Positions 10,066-19,669 are shown, counted from the first letter of the stretch. The stretch is 64,000 nucleotides of DNA from Bradyrhizobium sp. RP6 (GCF_003837805.1 NZ_RQIT01000030.1:16808-80807); one strand, 5' to 3'. Numbers and translations: made by a program. Notes: generated by a model not told the origin, from the sequence alone.

Positions 10066-13035
10066 ATGTCTCGCCAGGACGCGAACGCAGCCTTTGCCTT
10101 GTCTTCCTTTTTGCAGGGCACCAACGCCACCTACATCGACGAAATCTACGCCCGCTATGAAAAGGACCCGTCCTCGGTCGACGCCGAGTGGCAGGAGTTC
10201 TTCAAGAGCCTGAAGGACCAGCCGGACGACGTCCGCAAGAATGCTCAAGGCCCGTCCTGGGAGCGCGCCAATTGGCCGCTGACGCCGCAAGACGATCTGA
10301 CCTCGGCGCTCGACGGTAACTGGGCCGAAGTCGAGAAGACGGTCGGTGCCAAGATCGCTGCCAGGGCGCAGGCCAAGGGAGGCGACAAGGGCGCCGATAT
10401 CTCCTCCGCCGATCTGCTCCAGGCCACGCGCGACTCCGTCCGCGCCCTGATGCTGATCCGCTCCTACCGCATGCGCGGCCATTTCCACGCCAAGCTCGAC
10501 CCGCTCGGCATCGAAGCCCCGCGCAACCGCGAGGAACTCGACCCGCGCACCTACGGCTTCAGCGAAGCCGATTTCGACCGCAAGATATTCCTCGATCACG
10601 TGCTCGGTCTCGAATACGGCACGCTCCGTGAGATCACCGCGATCTGCGAGCGCACCTACTGCCAGACGCTCGGCGTCGAGTTCATGCATATCAGCAATGC
10701 CGCGCAGAAGGCCTGGATCCAGGAGCGCATCGAGGGACCCGACAAGGAGATCTCGTTCACCCGCGAGGGCCGCCGCGCCATCCTGATGAAGCTGGTCGAA
10801 GCCGAGGGCTTCGAGAAGTTCTGCGACACCAAGTTCACCGGTACCAAGCGCTTCGGCCTCGACGGCGGCGAGTCCCTGATTCCCGCGCTCGAGCAGATCA
10901 TCAAGCGCGGCGGCAATCTCGGCGTGAAGGAGATCGTGCTCGGCATGCCGCATCGCGGCCGCCTCAACGTGCTGACCCAGGTGATGGGCAAGGCGCATCG
11001 CGCGCTGTTCCACGAGTTCAAGGGCGGCTCGGCCAACCCCGACGCGGTCGAAGGCTCCGGCGACGTCAAATATCACCTCGGCGCCTCCTCGGACCGCGAG
11101 TTCGACGGCAACCGGATCCATCTGTCGCTGACCGCAAACCCCTCGCATCTCGAGATCGTCGATCCCGTCGTGCTCGGCAAGGTGCGTGCGAAGCAGGACC
11201 AGCACGGCGATCCGCCGGATATGCGCATCTCCGTCATGCCGCTCCTGATGCATGGCGACGCCGCGTTCGCCGGCCAGGGCGTGGTCGCGGAATGCTTCGG
11301 CCTGTCGGACCTGAAGGGCTACCGCACCGGCGGCTCCGTGCACTTCATCGTCAACAACCAGATCGGCTTCACGACGTATCCGCGCTACTCGCGTTCCTCG
11401 CCCTATCCGTCCGATGTGGCGAAGATGATCGACGCGCCGATCTTCCACGTCAACGGCGACGACCCGGAAGCCGTGGTGTTCGCGGCCAAGGTCGCGACCG
11501 AGTTCCGGCAGAAATTCCACAAGCCCGTCGTCATCGACATGTTCTGCTACCGCAGGCATGGCCATAACGAGGGCGACGAGCCGGCTTTCACCCAGCCGGT
11601 GATGTACAAGCGGATCGCGGCGCATCCCTCCACGCTGGAGCTCTACTCGCGGCGCCTGATCAGCGAGGGCGTGATCACCGAGGGCGAGGTGGAGAAGGCC
11701 AAGGCCGACTGGCGCGCCCGGCTCGATGCCGAGTTCGAGGCCGGCACCTCCTACAAGCCGAACAAGGCCGACTGGCTCGACGGCAAATGGGCGGGCTTCA
11801 AGATCGCCGACCAGGAAGAGGACGCCCGCCGCGGCGTCACCGGCGTCGATTTGCCTGTTTTGAAGGACATCGGCCGCAAGATCACCAAGGTGCCGGACGG
11901 CTTCCGCGTCCACCGCACCATCCAGCGCTTCTTGGAAAACCGCGCCAAGGCGATCGAGAACGGCGTCGGCATCGACTGGGCGACCGGCGAGGCGCTGGCG
12001 TTCTGCACGTTGCTGCACGAGAATCATCATGTGCGGCTGTCCGGACAGGATTCGGAGCGCGGCACCTTCTCGCAACGCCACTCGGTCCTGATCGACCAGG
12101 AGGACGAGAGCCGCTACACGCCGTTCAACCATCTCGGCAGCGAGCAGGGCCATTACGAGGTCATCAATTCGCTGCTGTCGGAAGAAGCCGTGCTCGGCTT
12201 CGAATACGGCTATTCGCTCGCCGAGCCGAACACGCTGACGCTGTGGGAAGCCCAGTTCGGCGACTTCGCCAACGGCGCGCAGGTCGTGTTCGACCAGTTC
12301 ATCTCCTCGGGCGAGCGCAAATGGCTGCGCATGTCCGGTCTCGTCTGCCTGCTGCCGCACGGCTATGAGGGCCAGGGGCCGGAGCACTCCTCGGCGCGCC
12401 TCGAGCGTTTCCTGCAGATGTGCGCGGAAGACAACATGCAGGTGGTCTATCCGACCACGCCGGCGAACTACTTCCACGTGCTGCGCCGCCAGCTGCATCG
12501 CGAGATCCGCAAGCCACTGATCATGATGACGCCGAAGTCGCTGCTGCGCCACAAGCGGGCCGTGTCGCGTCTGGAAGAGCTCGCGAAAGGCACGACCTTC
12601 CACCGCATCCTGTACGATGACGCCCAGATGCTGCCGAACGAGGCGATCAAGCTCGTTCCGGACGAGAAGATCCGCCGCATCGTGCTCTGCTCCGGCAAGG
12701 TCTACTACGACCTCTACGAGGAGCGCGAGAAGCGCGGCATTGACGACATCTATCTGATGCGCGTCGAGCAGCTCTATCCCGTGCCGCTCAAGGCGCTGGT
12801 GGCCGAGCTGTCGCGCTTCAAGAAGGCCGAAGTGGTGTGGTGCCAGGAAGAGCCCCGCAACATGGGTGCCTGGCACTTCATCGAGCCGTATCTGGAATGG
12901 GTGCTGAACCAGGTGAACGGTGCGAGCCGGCGTCCGCGTTATGTCGGTCGCGCCGCTTCCGCCGCGACAGCGACCGGTCTGATGTCGAAGCATCAGGCGC
13001 AGTTGAAGGCGTTCCTGGACGAAGCACTGAGCTGA
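10066..13035 (+). CDS. sucA: 2-oxoglutarate dehydrogenase E1 component
   Basis: A 989-aa thiamine-diphosphate E1 subunit that decarboxylates 2-oxoglutarate and transfers the succinyl group to SucB. The N-terminal segment (GTNATYIDEIYARYEKDP) is the docking helix region of OdhA/SucA. LGMPHRGRLNVL, HGDAAFAGQGVV and FIVNNQIGFTT mark the ThDP-binding core, and LPHGYEGQGPEHSSARLER (shortened here to GYEGQGPEHSS) the transketolase-like domain. The length suits rhizobial SucA. It is the third enzyme in the sucCD-sucAB-lpdA order, followed by a repeat and sucB. Confidence 0.97.
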   Translation: MSRQDANAAFALSSFLQGTNATYIDEIYARYEKDPSSVDAEWQEFFKSLKDQPDDVRKNAQGPSWERANWPLTPQDDLTSALDGNWAEVEKTVGAKIAARAQAKGGDKGADISSADLLQATRDSVRALMLIRSYRMRGHFHAKLDPLGIEAPRNREELDPRTYGFSEADFDRKIFLDHVLGLEYGTLREITAICERTYCQTLGVEFMHISNAAQKAWIQERIEGPDKEISFTREGRRAILMKLVEAEGFEKFCDTKFTGTKRFGLDGGESLIPALEQIIKRGGNLGVKEIVLGMPHRGRLNVLTQVMGKAHRALFHEFKGGSANPDAVEGSGDVKYHLGASSDREFDGNRIHLSLTANPSHLEIVDPVVLGKVRAKQDQHGDPPDMRISVMPLLMHGDAAFAGQGVVAECFGLSDLKGYRTGGSVHFIVNNQIGFTTYPRYSRSSPYPSDVAKMIDAPIFHVNGDDPEAVVFAAKVATEFRQKFHKPVVIDMFCYRRHGHNEGDEPAFTQPVMYKRIAAHPSTLELYSRRLISEGVITEGEVEKAKADWRARLDAEFEAGTSYKPNKADWLDGKWAGFKIADQEEDARRGVTGVDLPVLKDIGRKITKVPDGFRVHRTIQRFLENRAKAIENGVGIDWATGEALAFCTLLHENHHVRLSGQDSERGTFSQRHSVLIDQEDESRYTPFNHLGSEQGHYEVINSLLSEEAVLGFEYGYSLAEPNTLTLWEAQFGDFANGAQVVFDQFISSGERKWLRMSGLVCLLPHGYEGQGPEHSSARLERFLQMCAEDNMQVVYPTTPANYFHVLRRQLHREIRKPLIMMTPKSLLRHKRAVSRLEELAKGTTFHRILYDDAQMLPNEAIKLVPDEKIRRIVLCSGKVYYDLYEEREKRGIDDIYLMRVEQLYPVPLKALVAELSRFKKAEVVWCQEEPRNMGAWHFIEPYLEWVLNQVNGASRRPRYVGRAASAATATGLMSKHQAQLKAFLDEALS

Positions 13036-13048
13036 ATTTTCTGAACTG

Positions 13049-13168
13049 CGTCATGCCCCGCCTCGTGCGCAATCGCGCTCTGGAGCGGGGCATCCAGTAC
13101 GCTGTGGCGTCCGTGCAGAGTACGAACGTCCGGTTTGCTGGATGGCTTGCTTTTCGCAGGCGATGACA
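13049..13168. repeat. Palindromic repeat-like element between sucA and sucB
   Basis: The gap opens with gcgtcatgccccgc and closes with ttcgcaggcgatgaca, resembling the edges of other intergenic elements in the window; inner pieces (gcgctctggagcgggg) are self-complementary in part. The boundaries are approximate. Confidence 0.45.
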
Positions 13169-13212
13169 CCCGCACTTATGACCGCATTGGCGATCTCCTT
13201 AAGGAAAAGACC

Positions 13213-14457
13213 ATGACTGAAATTCGTGTGCCGACGCTCGGCGAATCCGTCACCGAGGCCACCATCGGCCGCTGGTTCAAGAAGGCCGGCGACCCGGTCG
13301 CCGTCGACGAGCCCTTGGTGGAGCTCGAGACCGACAAGGTCACCATCGAAGTCCCGGCGCCCTCCGCGGGCACGCTGAGCGAGATCATCGCCGCCGATGG
13401 TACGACCGTCGCCGTCGGTGCGCTGCTCGGCCAGATCACCGACGGTGCCGGTGCTGCCAAGCCCGCCGCCGCGCCCGCCAAGCCTGCCGCTGCTCCGGCT
13501 GCGGCCGCTGCGGCTCCGGCTGCTGCCGCCGCTTCGTCCAAGGCGCCGCCCGCCGATGCGCCGCTCGCCCCGTCCGTGCGCAAGCTGTCGGCCGAGACCG
13601 GCATCGACGCCTCGACCGTTCCCGGCTCCGGCAAGGACGGCCGCGTCACCAAGGGCGACATGTTAGCCGCGATCGAGCGCGCGGCCTCCGCGCCCACGCC
13701 GGTCAACCAGCCCGCCGCCGCCGTTCAGGTCCGCGCGCCGTCGCCGGCCGATGACGCCGCCCGCGAGGAGCGCGTCAAGATGACCCGCCTGCGCCAGACC
13801 ATCGCGCGCCGCCTCAAGGACGTGCAGAACACCGCGGCCATGCTCACGACCTTCAACGAGGTCGACATGACCAACGTCATGGCGCTGCGCGCGCACTACA
13901 AGGACGCGTTCGAGAAGAAGCACGGCGCCAAGCTCGGCTTCATGGGCTTCTTCACCAAGGCGGTCGTGCAGGCCCTCAAGGACATTCCGGCCGTCAACGC
14001 CGAGATCGACGGCAGCGATCTGATCTACAAGAACTACTATCACATCGGCGTCGCCGTCGGCACCGACAAGGGCCTCGTCGTGCCCGTGGTGCGCGACTGC
14101 GACCACAAGTCGATCTCCGACATCGAGAAGAGCATCGCCGATTTCGGCCGCCGCGCCCGTGACGGCCAGCTCAAGATCGACGAGATGCAGGGCGGCACCT
14201 TCACCATCACCAACGGCGGCATCTACGGCTCGCTGATGTCGACCCCGATCCTGAACGCGCCGCAGTCCGGCATTCTCGGCATGCACAAGATCCAGGAGCG
14301 GCCGATGGTCGTCGGCGGCAAGATCGAGGTCCGCCCGATGATGTACCTGGCCCTGTCCTACGATCACCGTGTGATCGACGGCAAGGAAGCCGTCACCTTC
14401 CTGGTCCGCGTCAAGGAGAGCCTGGAAGATCCGGCGCGCCTGGTGCTCGATCTCTGA
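13213..14457 (+). CDS. sucB: Dihydrolipoamide succinyltransferase E2 component
   Basis: A 414-aa E2 subunit of the 2-oxoglutarate dehydrogenase complex. The lipoyl domain spans residues 1-77 with the lipoylated Lys in ETDKV (K42). An Ala/Pro-rich linker covers about 80-118, the E1/E3-binding domain (APSVRKLSAETG) about 122-160, and the acyltransferase domain the rest. The catalytic motif DHRVIDG contains H385 and D389. Start at the ATG at 13213 with AAGGA upstream; the frame continues upstream into the repeat and that part is not SucB-like. It is followed by an SDR gene and lpdA. Confidence 0.97.
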   Translation: MTEIRVPTLGESVTEATIGRWFKKAGDPVAVDEPLVELETDKVTIEVPAPSAGTLSEIIAADGTTVAVGALLGQITDGAGAAKPAAAPAKPAAAPAAAAAAPAAAAASSKAPPADAPLAPSVRKLSAETGIDASTVPGSGKDGRVTKGDMLAAIERAASAPTPVNQPAAAVQVRAPSPADDAAREERVKMTRLRQTIARRLKDVQNTAAMLTTFNEVDMTNVMALRAHYKDAFEKKHGAKLGFMGFFTKAVVQALKDIPAVNAEIDGSDLIYKNYYHIGVAVGTDKGLVVPVVRDCDHKSISDIEKSIADFGRRARDGQLKIDEMQGGTFTITNGGIYGSLMSTPILNAPQSGILGMHKIQERPMVVGGKIEVRPMMYLALSYDHRVIDGKEAVTFLVRVKESLEDPARLVLDL

Positions 14458-14523
14458 TCCCTGTCGCTTTGCGAGCGCCGTCGCGATCAACGCGGCGGCG
14501 CGTGTCGAACCATGGAGGTGCGC

Positions 14524-15273
14524 GTGACCGATAAAGTCGTTGTCATCACCGGCGGCAGCCGCGGCATTGGGCGGGCAACCGCGATCGCGGCGGCTGCCCG
14601 CGGCTTTCGCGTCGTGGTCGGCTATGCCAGCAACAAGACCGCCGCTGACGAGGTGGTCGCGCAGATCGAGGCCGCCAACGGCAAGGCCATCGCGGTGAAA
14701 TGCGATGTCGCCGAGGAAAGCGACATCCTCAATTTGTTCAAGGAAGCCGACGAGTTCGGCACGCTCGGGGCGCTCGTCAACAACGGCGGCATCGTCGGCA
14801 AGAGCGGCGTGCGCGTCGACGAGATGTCGGCCGAGCGCATCCAGCGCGTGATGGCGGTCAACGTCACCGGCTCCATCCTCTGCGCGCGCGAAGCCATCAA
14901 GCGAATGTCGACCAGGCATGGCGGCAAGGGCGGTGTCATCGTCAACCTCTCGTCCGTTGCTGCCAGGCTCGGCGCCCCCAACACCTATGTCGATTACGCC
15001 GCGTCCAAGGGCGCGGTGGATTCCTTCACCGTCGGCCTCGGCTACGAGGTTGCGGGCGAAGGCATCCGCGTTGCCGCAATCCGTCCCGGCCTGATCGACA
15101 CCGAAATCCACGCCGCCGGCGGCGAGCCCGACCGCGCCCACCGTCTGGCGCATCTGGTGCCGATGAAGCGCGTCGGCACCGCCGAGGAAATCGCCAATGC
15201 CATCGTCTGGCTGATGTCCGACGAGGCCTCCTACGTCACCTCAGCCATTCTCGATGTGTCCGGCGGACGCTGA
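14524..15273 (+). CDS. SDR family oxidoreductase (between sucB and lpdA)
   Basis: A classical short-chain dehydrogenase of about 249 aa. The cofactor loop is TGGSRGIGRA, NNGG replaces the common NNAG, the catalytic Ser is in VNLSSVAARLG, and YAASK supplies Tyr and Lys. The GTG at 14524 has GGAGG 5 nt upstream; an ATG at 14512 would place that Shine-Dalgarno inside the gene. Relatives include glucose/ribitol dehydrogenase-like enzymes, so the substrate cannot be told. It lies 66 nt after sucB and 58 nt before lpdA, so it likely shares their transcript, although no role in the complex is known. Confidence 0.9.
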   Translation: MTDKVVVITGGSRGIGRATAIAAAARGFRVVVGYASNKTAADEVVAQIEAANGKAIAVKCDVAEESDILNLFKEADEFGTLGALVNNGGIVGKSGVRVDEMSAERIQRVMAVNVTGSILCAREAIKRMSTRHGGKGGVIVNLSSVAARLGAPNTYVDYAASKGAVDSFTVGLGYEVAGEGIRVAAIRPGLIDTEIHAAGGEPDRAHRLAHLVPMKRVGTAEEIANAIVWLMSDEASYVTSAILDVSGGR

Positions 15274-15331
15274 CGCGCTGCGCGGACGCTGACACATCTT
15301 CATCACGCCTAACCTTACGGGACTTTCTCTC

Positions 15332-16732
15332 ATGGCTACCTACGATCTCGTCGTCATCGGCACCGGGCCGGGCGGTTACGTCTGCGCGGTGCGCGCAGCC
15401 CAGCTCGGCATGAAAGTCGCCGTGGTCGAAAAGAACGCCACCCTCGGCGGCACCTGCCTCAATGTCGGCTGCATGCCCTCGAAGGCGCTGCTGCACGCCT
15501 CCGAGATGTTCGAGGAAGCCGGTCATTCCTTCGCCAAGATGGGTGTGAGCGTTTCCGCGCCGAAGCTCGATCTGCCCGCGATGATGAACTTCAAGCAGCA
15601 GGGCATCGACGGCAACGTCAAGGGCGTCGAGTTCCTGATGAAGAAGAACAAGATCGACGTGCTCAAGGGCACCGGCAAGATCTTGGGGACGGGCAAGGTC
15701 GAGATCTCCGCCGACGGCAAGTCGCAGGTGGTCGAGACCAGGAACATCGTGATCGCCACCGGCTCGGACATCGCGCGGCTCAAGGGCATCGACATCGACG
15801 AGAAGCGCATCGTGTCCTCGACCGGCGCGCTGTCGCTGGAGAAGGTGCCAGGCAGATTGCTGGTCATTGGCGCCGGCGTGATCGGGCTCGAACTCGGCTC
15901 TGTGTGGCGCCGGCTCGGATCCGAAGTCATGGTGGTTGAATTCCTCGATCGCATTCTGCCCGGCATGGACGGCGAGATCGCCAAGCAATTCCAGCGCATC
16001 CTCGAGAAGCAGGGATTTGCATTCAAGCTGGGCTCGAAGGTCACCGGCGTTGAAGCGAACAGCAAGGCATTGCTCGCGAAAATCGAACCGGCTGCCGGCG
16101 GTGCCGCCGAGACCATCGAGGCCGACGTCGTGCTCGTCTGCATCGGCCGCGTGCCCTACACCGACGGTCTCGGCCTGAAGGAAGCCGGCGTCGCGCTCGA
16201 TTCGCGCGGCCGCGTGCAGATCGATCCGCATTTCGCCACCAGCCTGAAGGGCGTCTATGCCATCGGCGACGTCGTCGCCGGCCCGATGCTCGCGCACAAG
16301 GCCGAGGACGAAGGCGTTGCAGTCGCGGAGATCATCGCCGGACAGGCCGGCCACGTGAACTACGACGTCATCCCCGGGGTCGTGTATACCACTCCGGAAG
16401 TGTCCTCCGTCGGCAAGACCGAGGAGGAACTGAAGCAGGCGGGCGTCGGTTACACCGTCGGAAAGTTTCCCTTTACCGCCAACGGCCGCTCCAAGGTCAA
16501 CCAGACCACTGACGGCTTTGTGAAGATTCTCGCAGATGCGAAGACCGATCGCGTGCTCGGCGTGCACATTATCGGCCGCGAAGCCGGCGAAATGATCCAT
16601 GAAGCCTGTGTTCTCATGGAATTTGGCGGCAGTGCGGAGGATCTCGCGCGCACCTGCCACGCCCATCCGACCCGCTCGGAGGCCGTCAAGGAAGCCGCGC
16701 TTGCAGTCGGCAAGCGGGCCATCCATATGTAA
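15332..16732 (+). CDS. lpdA: Dihydrolipoyl dehydrogenase (E3)
   Basis: A 466-aa FAD-dependent disulfide oxidoreductase that reoxidises dihydrolipoamide. The FAD loop is GTGPGGYVCA, the redox disulfide GGTCLNVGCMPSK (C42, C47), the NAD-binding loop GAGVIGLELG, and the second FAD motif YAIGDVVAGPMLAHKAEDEG in part. The C-terminal active-site His is in CHAHPTRSE. It is the last gene of the suc cluster and is presumably shared by other 2-oxoacid dehydrogenases unless they have their own E3. Confidence 0.97.
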   Translation: MATYDLVVIGTGPGGYVCAVRAAQLGMKVAVVEKNATLGGTCLNVGCMPSKALLHASEMFEEAGHSFAKMGVSVSAPKLDLPAMMNFKQQGIDGNVKGVEFLMKKNKIDVLKGTGKILGTGKVEISADGKSQVVETRNIVIATGSDIARLKGIDIDEKRIVSSTGALSLEKVPGRLLVIGAGVIGLELGSVWRRLGSEVMVVEFLDRILPGMDGEIAKQFQRILEKQGFAFKLGSKVTGVEANSKALLAKIEPAAGGAAETIEADVVLVCIGRVPYTDGLGLKEAGVALDSRGRVQIDPHFATSLKGVYAIGDVVAGPMLAHKAEDEGVAVAEIIAGQAGHVNYDVIPGVVYTTPEVSSVGKTEEELKQAGVGYTVGKFPFTANGRSKVNQTTDGFVKILADAKTDRVLGVHIIGREAGEMIHEACVLMEFGGSAEDLARTCHAHPTRSEAVKEAALAVGKRAIHM

Positions 16733-16766
16733 TCACGCGCCCAGCACCGAATCGGGCGGGAAACAA

Positions 16767-17297
16767 ATGCTGCGCCGCCTCCTTCAACCGGTCTGGGTCC
16801 TGCTTGCGATCGTCTTCTTGATCGAAGCCTGGCTGTGGGATCATCTCGAGCCGATCGTTGCCAAGGTCGTCGCGGCCATCCCGCTGGCGCGCTTCAAGCA
16901 TTGGCTGACGGAGCGTGTCGATGCGCTCTCGCCGGCCATGACGCTGCTCGTGTTCGCGGTCCCCGTCGTCCCGCTGTTTCCGCTCAAGCTGGTCGGCCTG
17001 TGGCTGCTCGCGCATGAATACTGGACCGGCGCGTTGTTCACGATCGTGTTCGGAAAGCTGGTCGGCGTCGGCGTCACCGCCTTCGTGTTCGACGTGACGC
17101 GCGCCAAGCTTCTGGAGATGCGCTGGTTCGAGCGGATCTACGAGCTCGTGCTGAGGCTGCGCGCCAAGGCCGCCGAGCTGGTCGACCCGATCAAGCGACG
17201 CATCCGCGAGCTGATCGCCGGCGACGGCGAGGGGTGGTCCAACCGCACGCTGCGCATGATCCAGCGTTTCCGCAGGAGCGTGCACCAGGCGCGGTGA
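16767..17297 (+). CDS. Conserved membrane protein of unknown function
   Basis: A 176-aa protein with two or three predicted membrane segments: one at the N-terminus (VWVLLAIVFLIEAWLW), one or two in the middle (MTLLVFAVPVVPLFPLKLVGLW in part, then a hydrophobic stretch ending KLVGVGVTAFVF). A basic, coiled-coil-like C-terminal tail follows (LRLRAKAAELVDPIKRRIREL in part). No family is recognised. It starts 34 nt after lpdA and could be read through from that operon. It converges with the DUF4337 gene. Confidence 0.8.
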   Translation: MLRRLLQPVWVLLAIVFLIEAWLWDHLEPIVAKVVAAIPLARFKHWLTERVDALSPAMTLLVFAVPVVPLFPLKLVGLWLLAHEYWTGALFTIVFGKLVGVGVTAFVFDVTRAKLLEMRWFERIYELVLRLRAKAAELVDPIKRRIRELIAGDGEGWSNRTLRMIQRFRRSVHQAR

Positions 17298-17315
17298 GCT
17301 TCCGGGCTCAGGCCC

Positions 17316-17906
17316 TCAATGCAAATGCAACAGATGCGGCCACCATAGGCCGAGCGCGGTCATGAACAGGCCGGCGACCGTCAGCGCGCCGCTGACATAG
17401 GCCAGCGCGAGCATGCCGGTGATGATGGTGGCCGACGCCAGCACGATGCCGATCTGGAACGCGGCCGAGGCCAGCTCGAAATGGTGGTATTTCGCGGTCG
17501 CCTCGTCGCGCGCGTGCTCGGCGTGCTTGGCCTTCTCGGCGAGCTGCTCGGTGCCTTCGCCGGTCTCGGGCTCGGAGCGGTAGCGCTGCGCAGTCTTGGT
17601 CCAGTCGTCGACCTGCTTCTGCACCGCCGCCTTCATGGCATCGTCGGTCGTGCCGCCCAGCGTCAGCTTGCCCTGTTCTGCGGCAGTCAGCACCACGGTG
17701 CGGCGGATGCTCTTGGCCTGGAAGAATGCCCAGAGATTGGCGGCCTCGACGTTCTTGCTGATCGATTCCGTCTGCGCACCCTTGCCGAGCGTCTCGGAGA
17801 TCGCCAGGAACAGCGCCAGCACGGCGATCAGGAGCGCGATCTTCTTGTTCGAGCCGGACGCGTGTTCGGCGTGCTCGGCGTGCTCCATGCTTTCATGTGC
17901 GCCCAT
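17316..17906 (-). CDS. DUF4337 domain-containing protein
   Basis: A 196-aa protein. The N-terminal segment repeats HAEHAEHA and a membrane helix follows (IALLIAVLALFLAI). A central soluble region (ISKNVEAANLWAFFQAKSIRRT in part) is typical of DUF4337, and two C-terminal membrane helices end ALGLWWPHLLHLH. Its function is unknown. It is convergent with the upstream membrane gene (18 nt apart) and divergent from the broken gene at 18026. Confidence 0.85.
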   Translation of the reverse strand: MGAHESMEHAEHAEHASGSNKKIALLIAVLALFLAISETLGKGAQTESISKNVEAANLWAFFQAKSIRRTVVLTAAEQGKLTLGGTTDDAMKAAVQKQVDDWTKTAQRYRSEPETGEGTEQLAEKAKHAEHARDEATAKYHHFELASAAFQIGIVLASATIITGMLALAYVSGALTVAGLFMTALGLWWPHLLHLH

Positions 17907-18025
17907 GAGTCTCTCCTGCTATCGCCAAGTACGATTGACCGAACCGCTATTCCGGCGCAAGCGCCAGGCGGCATTTTTGCAGACGCTTTAAGGGATTTTT
18001 TTGTCAGGCGTCTTACGCTCAGCGC

Positions 18026-18588
18026 ATGACCGCAGCGGAATTCATCGCCTGGGCGCTCTGGCCGATTGTGGCTCTTTTCGTCGTCCTGCTGGCGACGATC
18101 AGCCATCCTCGGCTGCGCCAGTACGTCATCGTGGCTGCGATCGGCGCGTTCTTCGTCTATTTCGTCCTCGGCCTTCTCTATTGGCGCAGCTCGATCGCAG
18201 GCGTCGCGGATTTCTATCTGTTCGGCGCGGTGTTCTCGCTGATCCTATTTGGACTGGCTCTGTGCAGGCTGACGAGCGGCGGCCGGGGCTCGCCTCGGCT
18301 TGCCAAGTGGCAGCTTGTGGCCGCTCTCGTGCTTGGTGCTGGCGGGGTCTGGGTATTCGCCAGCACATTGTATTCGGACTATGCCGAACCCCGCCTCGTG
18401 ATCGAAGGGCGCGTGGAAAATTTGCGCGAGTCCGGCAAGCAATAGGCGAACATCTTGCCGATATCGGTGGTCACACGGTGAAGGCGACGACGCCGGTCTA
18501 TGATCGCCTTAAGTTCAAGCCCTATGTTCGCGCCGAGATCGGCCGCGGCTCGAACTACATCTTTGCCATCGAGTATCTCGCCAACTGA
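18026..18588 (+). pseudogene. Small membrane protein gene interrupted by a frameshift
   Basis: The first frame (18026-18445) gives 139 aa with three or four membrane helices and ends VENLRESGKQ then TAG. The next frame carries straight on from that point with GEHLADIGGHTVK, PVYDRLKFKPYV and RGSNYIFAIEYLAN, ending at TGA 18586-18588. The second piece has no start of its own and reads as the natural C-terminal domain of the first, so one lost base near 18440-18446 explains the break. No slippery heptamer is present, so programmed frameshifting is unlikely. Family unknown. It ends 4 nt from the convergent xerC stop. Confidence 0.65.
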
Positions 18589-18592
18589 AGCG

Positions 18593-19558
18593 TCAGCGCC
18601 GCGGATGGGCGCTGGCATACACTTCGAGCAACCGCTCGGAATCGATGCCGGTATAGGCCTGCGTCGTCGACAGCGAGGAATGGCCGAGCAATTCCTGGAT
18701 CGCGCGCAGGTCGCCGCCGCGCGAGAGCAGGTGCGTGGCGAAGGAATGCCGGAGCGCGTGCGGCGTGGCGCTGTCGGGAAGGCCAAGCGCGCCGCGCAGC
18801 CGCTCCATCGCGAGCTGGATGATGCGCGGGCTCAAGGGCCCGCCGCGCGCGCCGACGAAGATCGGCCCCTCCGCGGGCAGCGGATAGGGGCACATTGCGA
18901 CGTACTCTTGAATCAGCGCGAGCACGTTCTGCAGCACCGGCACCATGCGGGTCTTGTTGCCTTTGCCTGTCACAACCAGCACGTCGCCTTCGCCGGGACG
19001 CGGCACCTCGCGGCGCTTCAGGCCGAGCGCCTCGGAGATGCGCAGGCCCGAGCCGTACAGCAGCGCCATCACCGCGGCATCACGCGCCAGGATCCAGGTC
19101 TCGCGCTCCTCGCCGGCGCGCTCGTCGGCATCGGCGAGACGTTTGGCCGAGGCCATCGGCAGCGGCTTCGGCAGGCTCTTTGCAACTTTGGGCGCGCGGA
19201 TCGCTGAGAGCGCGCCGACCTTGCCCTTGCCTTCGCGTTCGAGGAAGCGCCCGAACGAGCGCAGCCCCGCCAGCGCGCGCATCAGGGAGCGGCCGGCAAT
19301 GTCGTCGGCCCTGCGCATCGCCATGAACGCGCGGACGTCTGTGGCCTCCAGCGCCGCGAAGCGCGCCAGCGTGACACGCTCGCCCCAATGATTGCTGAGG
19401 AAATCCAGGCACTGCCGCAAGTCGCGGCCATAGGCCTCCAGCGTCTTCGGCGACAGCCGCCGTTCGGCGCCGAGATGCGACAGCCAGCGTGCCATCTCCT
19501 GCGCGATCGAGGGATCGGCGCTGGCGAGCTCGATTCTTGGGGCGGCCGCTTTGCTCAT
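18593..19558 (-). CDS. xerC: Tyrosine recombinase XerC
   Basis: A 321-aa tyrosine recombinase that resolves chromosome dimers at dif together with XerD. An N-terminal SAM-like core-binding domain (HLGAERRLSPKTLEAYGRDL in part) precedes the catalytic domain with the first Arg in GSGLRISEALGL, the HxxR box in HALRHSFATHLL, GHSSLSTTQ and the nucleophilic Tyr in AYTGI. An ATG at 19582 would add eight residues. The gene is divergent from priA, a common rhizobial arrangement. Confidence 0.93.
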   Translation of the reverse strand: MSKAAAPRIELASADPSIAQEMARWLSHLGAERRLSPKTLEAYGRDLRQCLDFLSNHWGERVTLARFAALEATDVRAFMAMRRADDIAGRSLMRALAGLRSFGRFLEREGKGKVGALSAIRAPKVAKSLPKPLPMASAKRLADADERAGEERETWILARDAAVMALLYGSGLRISEALGLKRREVPRPGEGDVLVVTGKGNKTRMVPVLQNVLALIQEYVAMCPYPLPAEGPIFVGARGGPLSPRIIQLAMERLRGALGLPDSATPHALRHSFATHLLSRGGDLRAIQELLGHSSLSTTQAYTGIDSERLLEVYASAHPRR

Positions 19559-19669
19559 GCGCTCTGGACGTGGTGATTCCACTCAGTATATCGCATCACA
19601 CTCGTTTATCGTTCGCTAAGGCCGCCCCGTGGCGCTAGCCTCGAGCACCCCGGTTCCGATTCTCCCCTC

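Noticed and set aside
9925..12993. A 1022-codon open frame antisense to sucA
   Set aside because: Mirror of a high-GC gene; Arg/His/Leu-rich product without known domains, while sucA on the other strand is certain.
13663..15153. A 496-codon open frame antisense to sucB and the SDR gene
   Set aside because: It crosses two recognised genes and has shadow composition.
18430..18460. Programmed frameshifting
   Set aside because: No slippery heptamer or following structure is seen at the junction.
18001..18588. The frame-1 open reading frame treated as one intact protein
   Set aside because: Its first part is out-of-frame translation of the membrane protein; only the end is protein-like.
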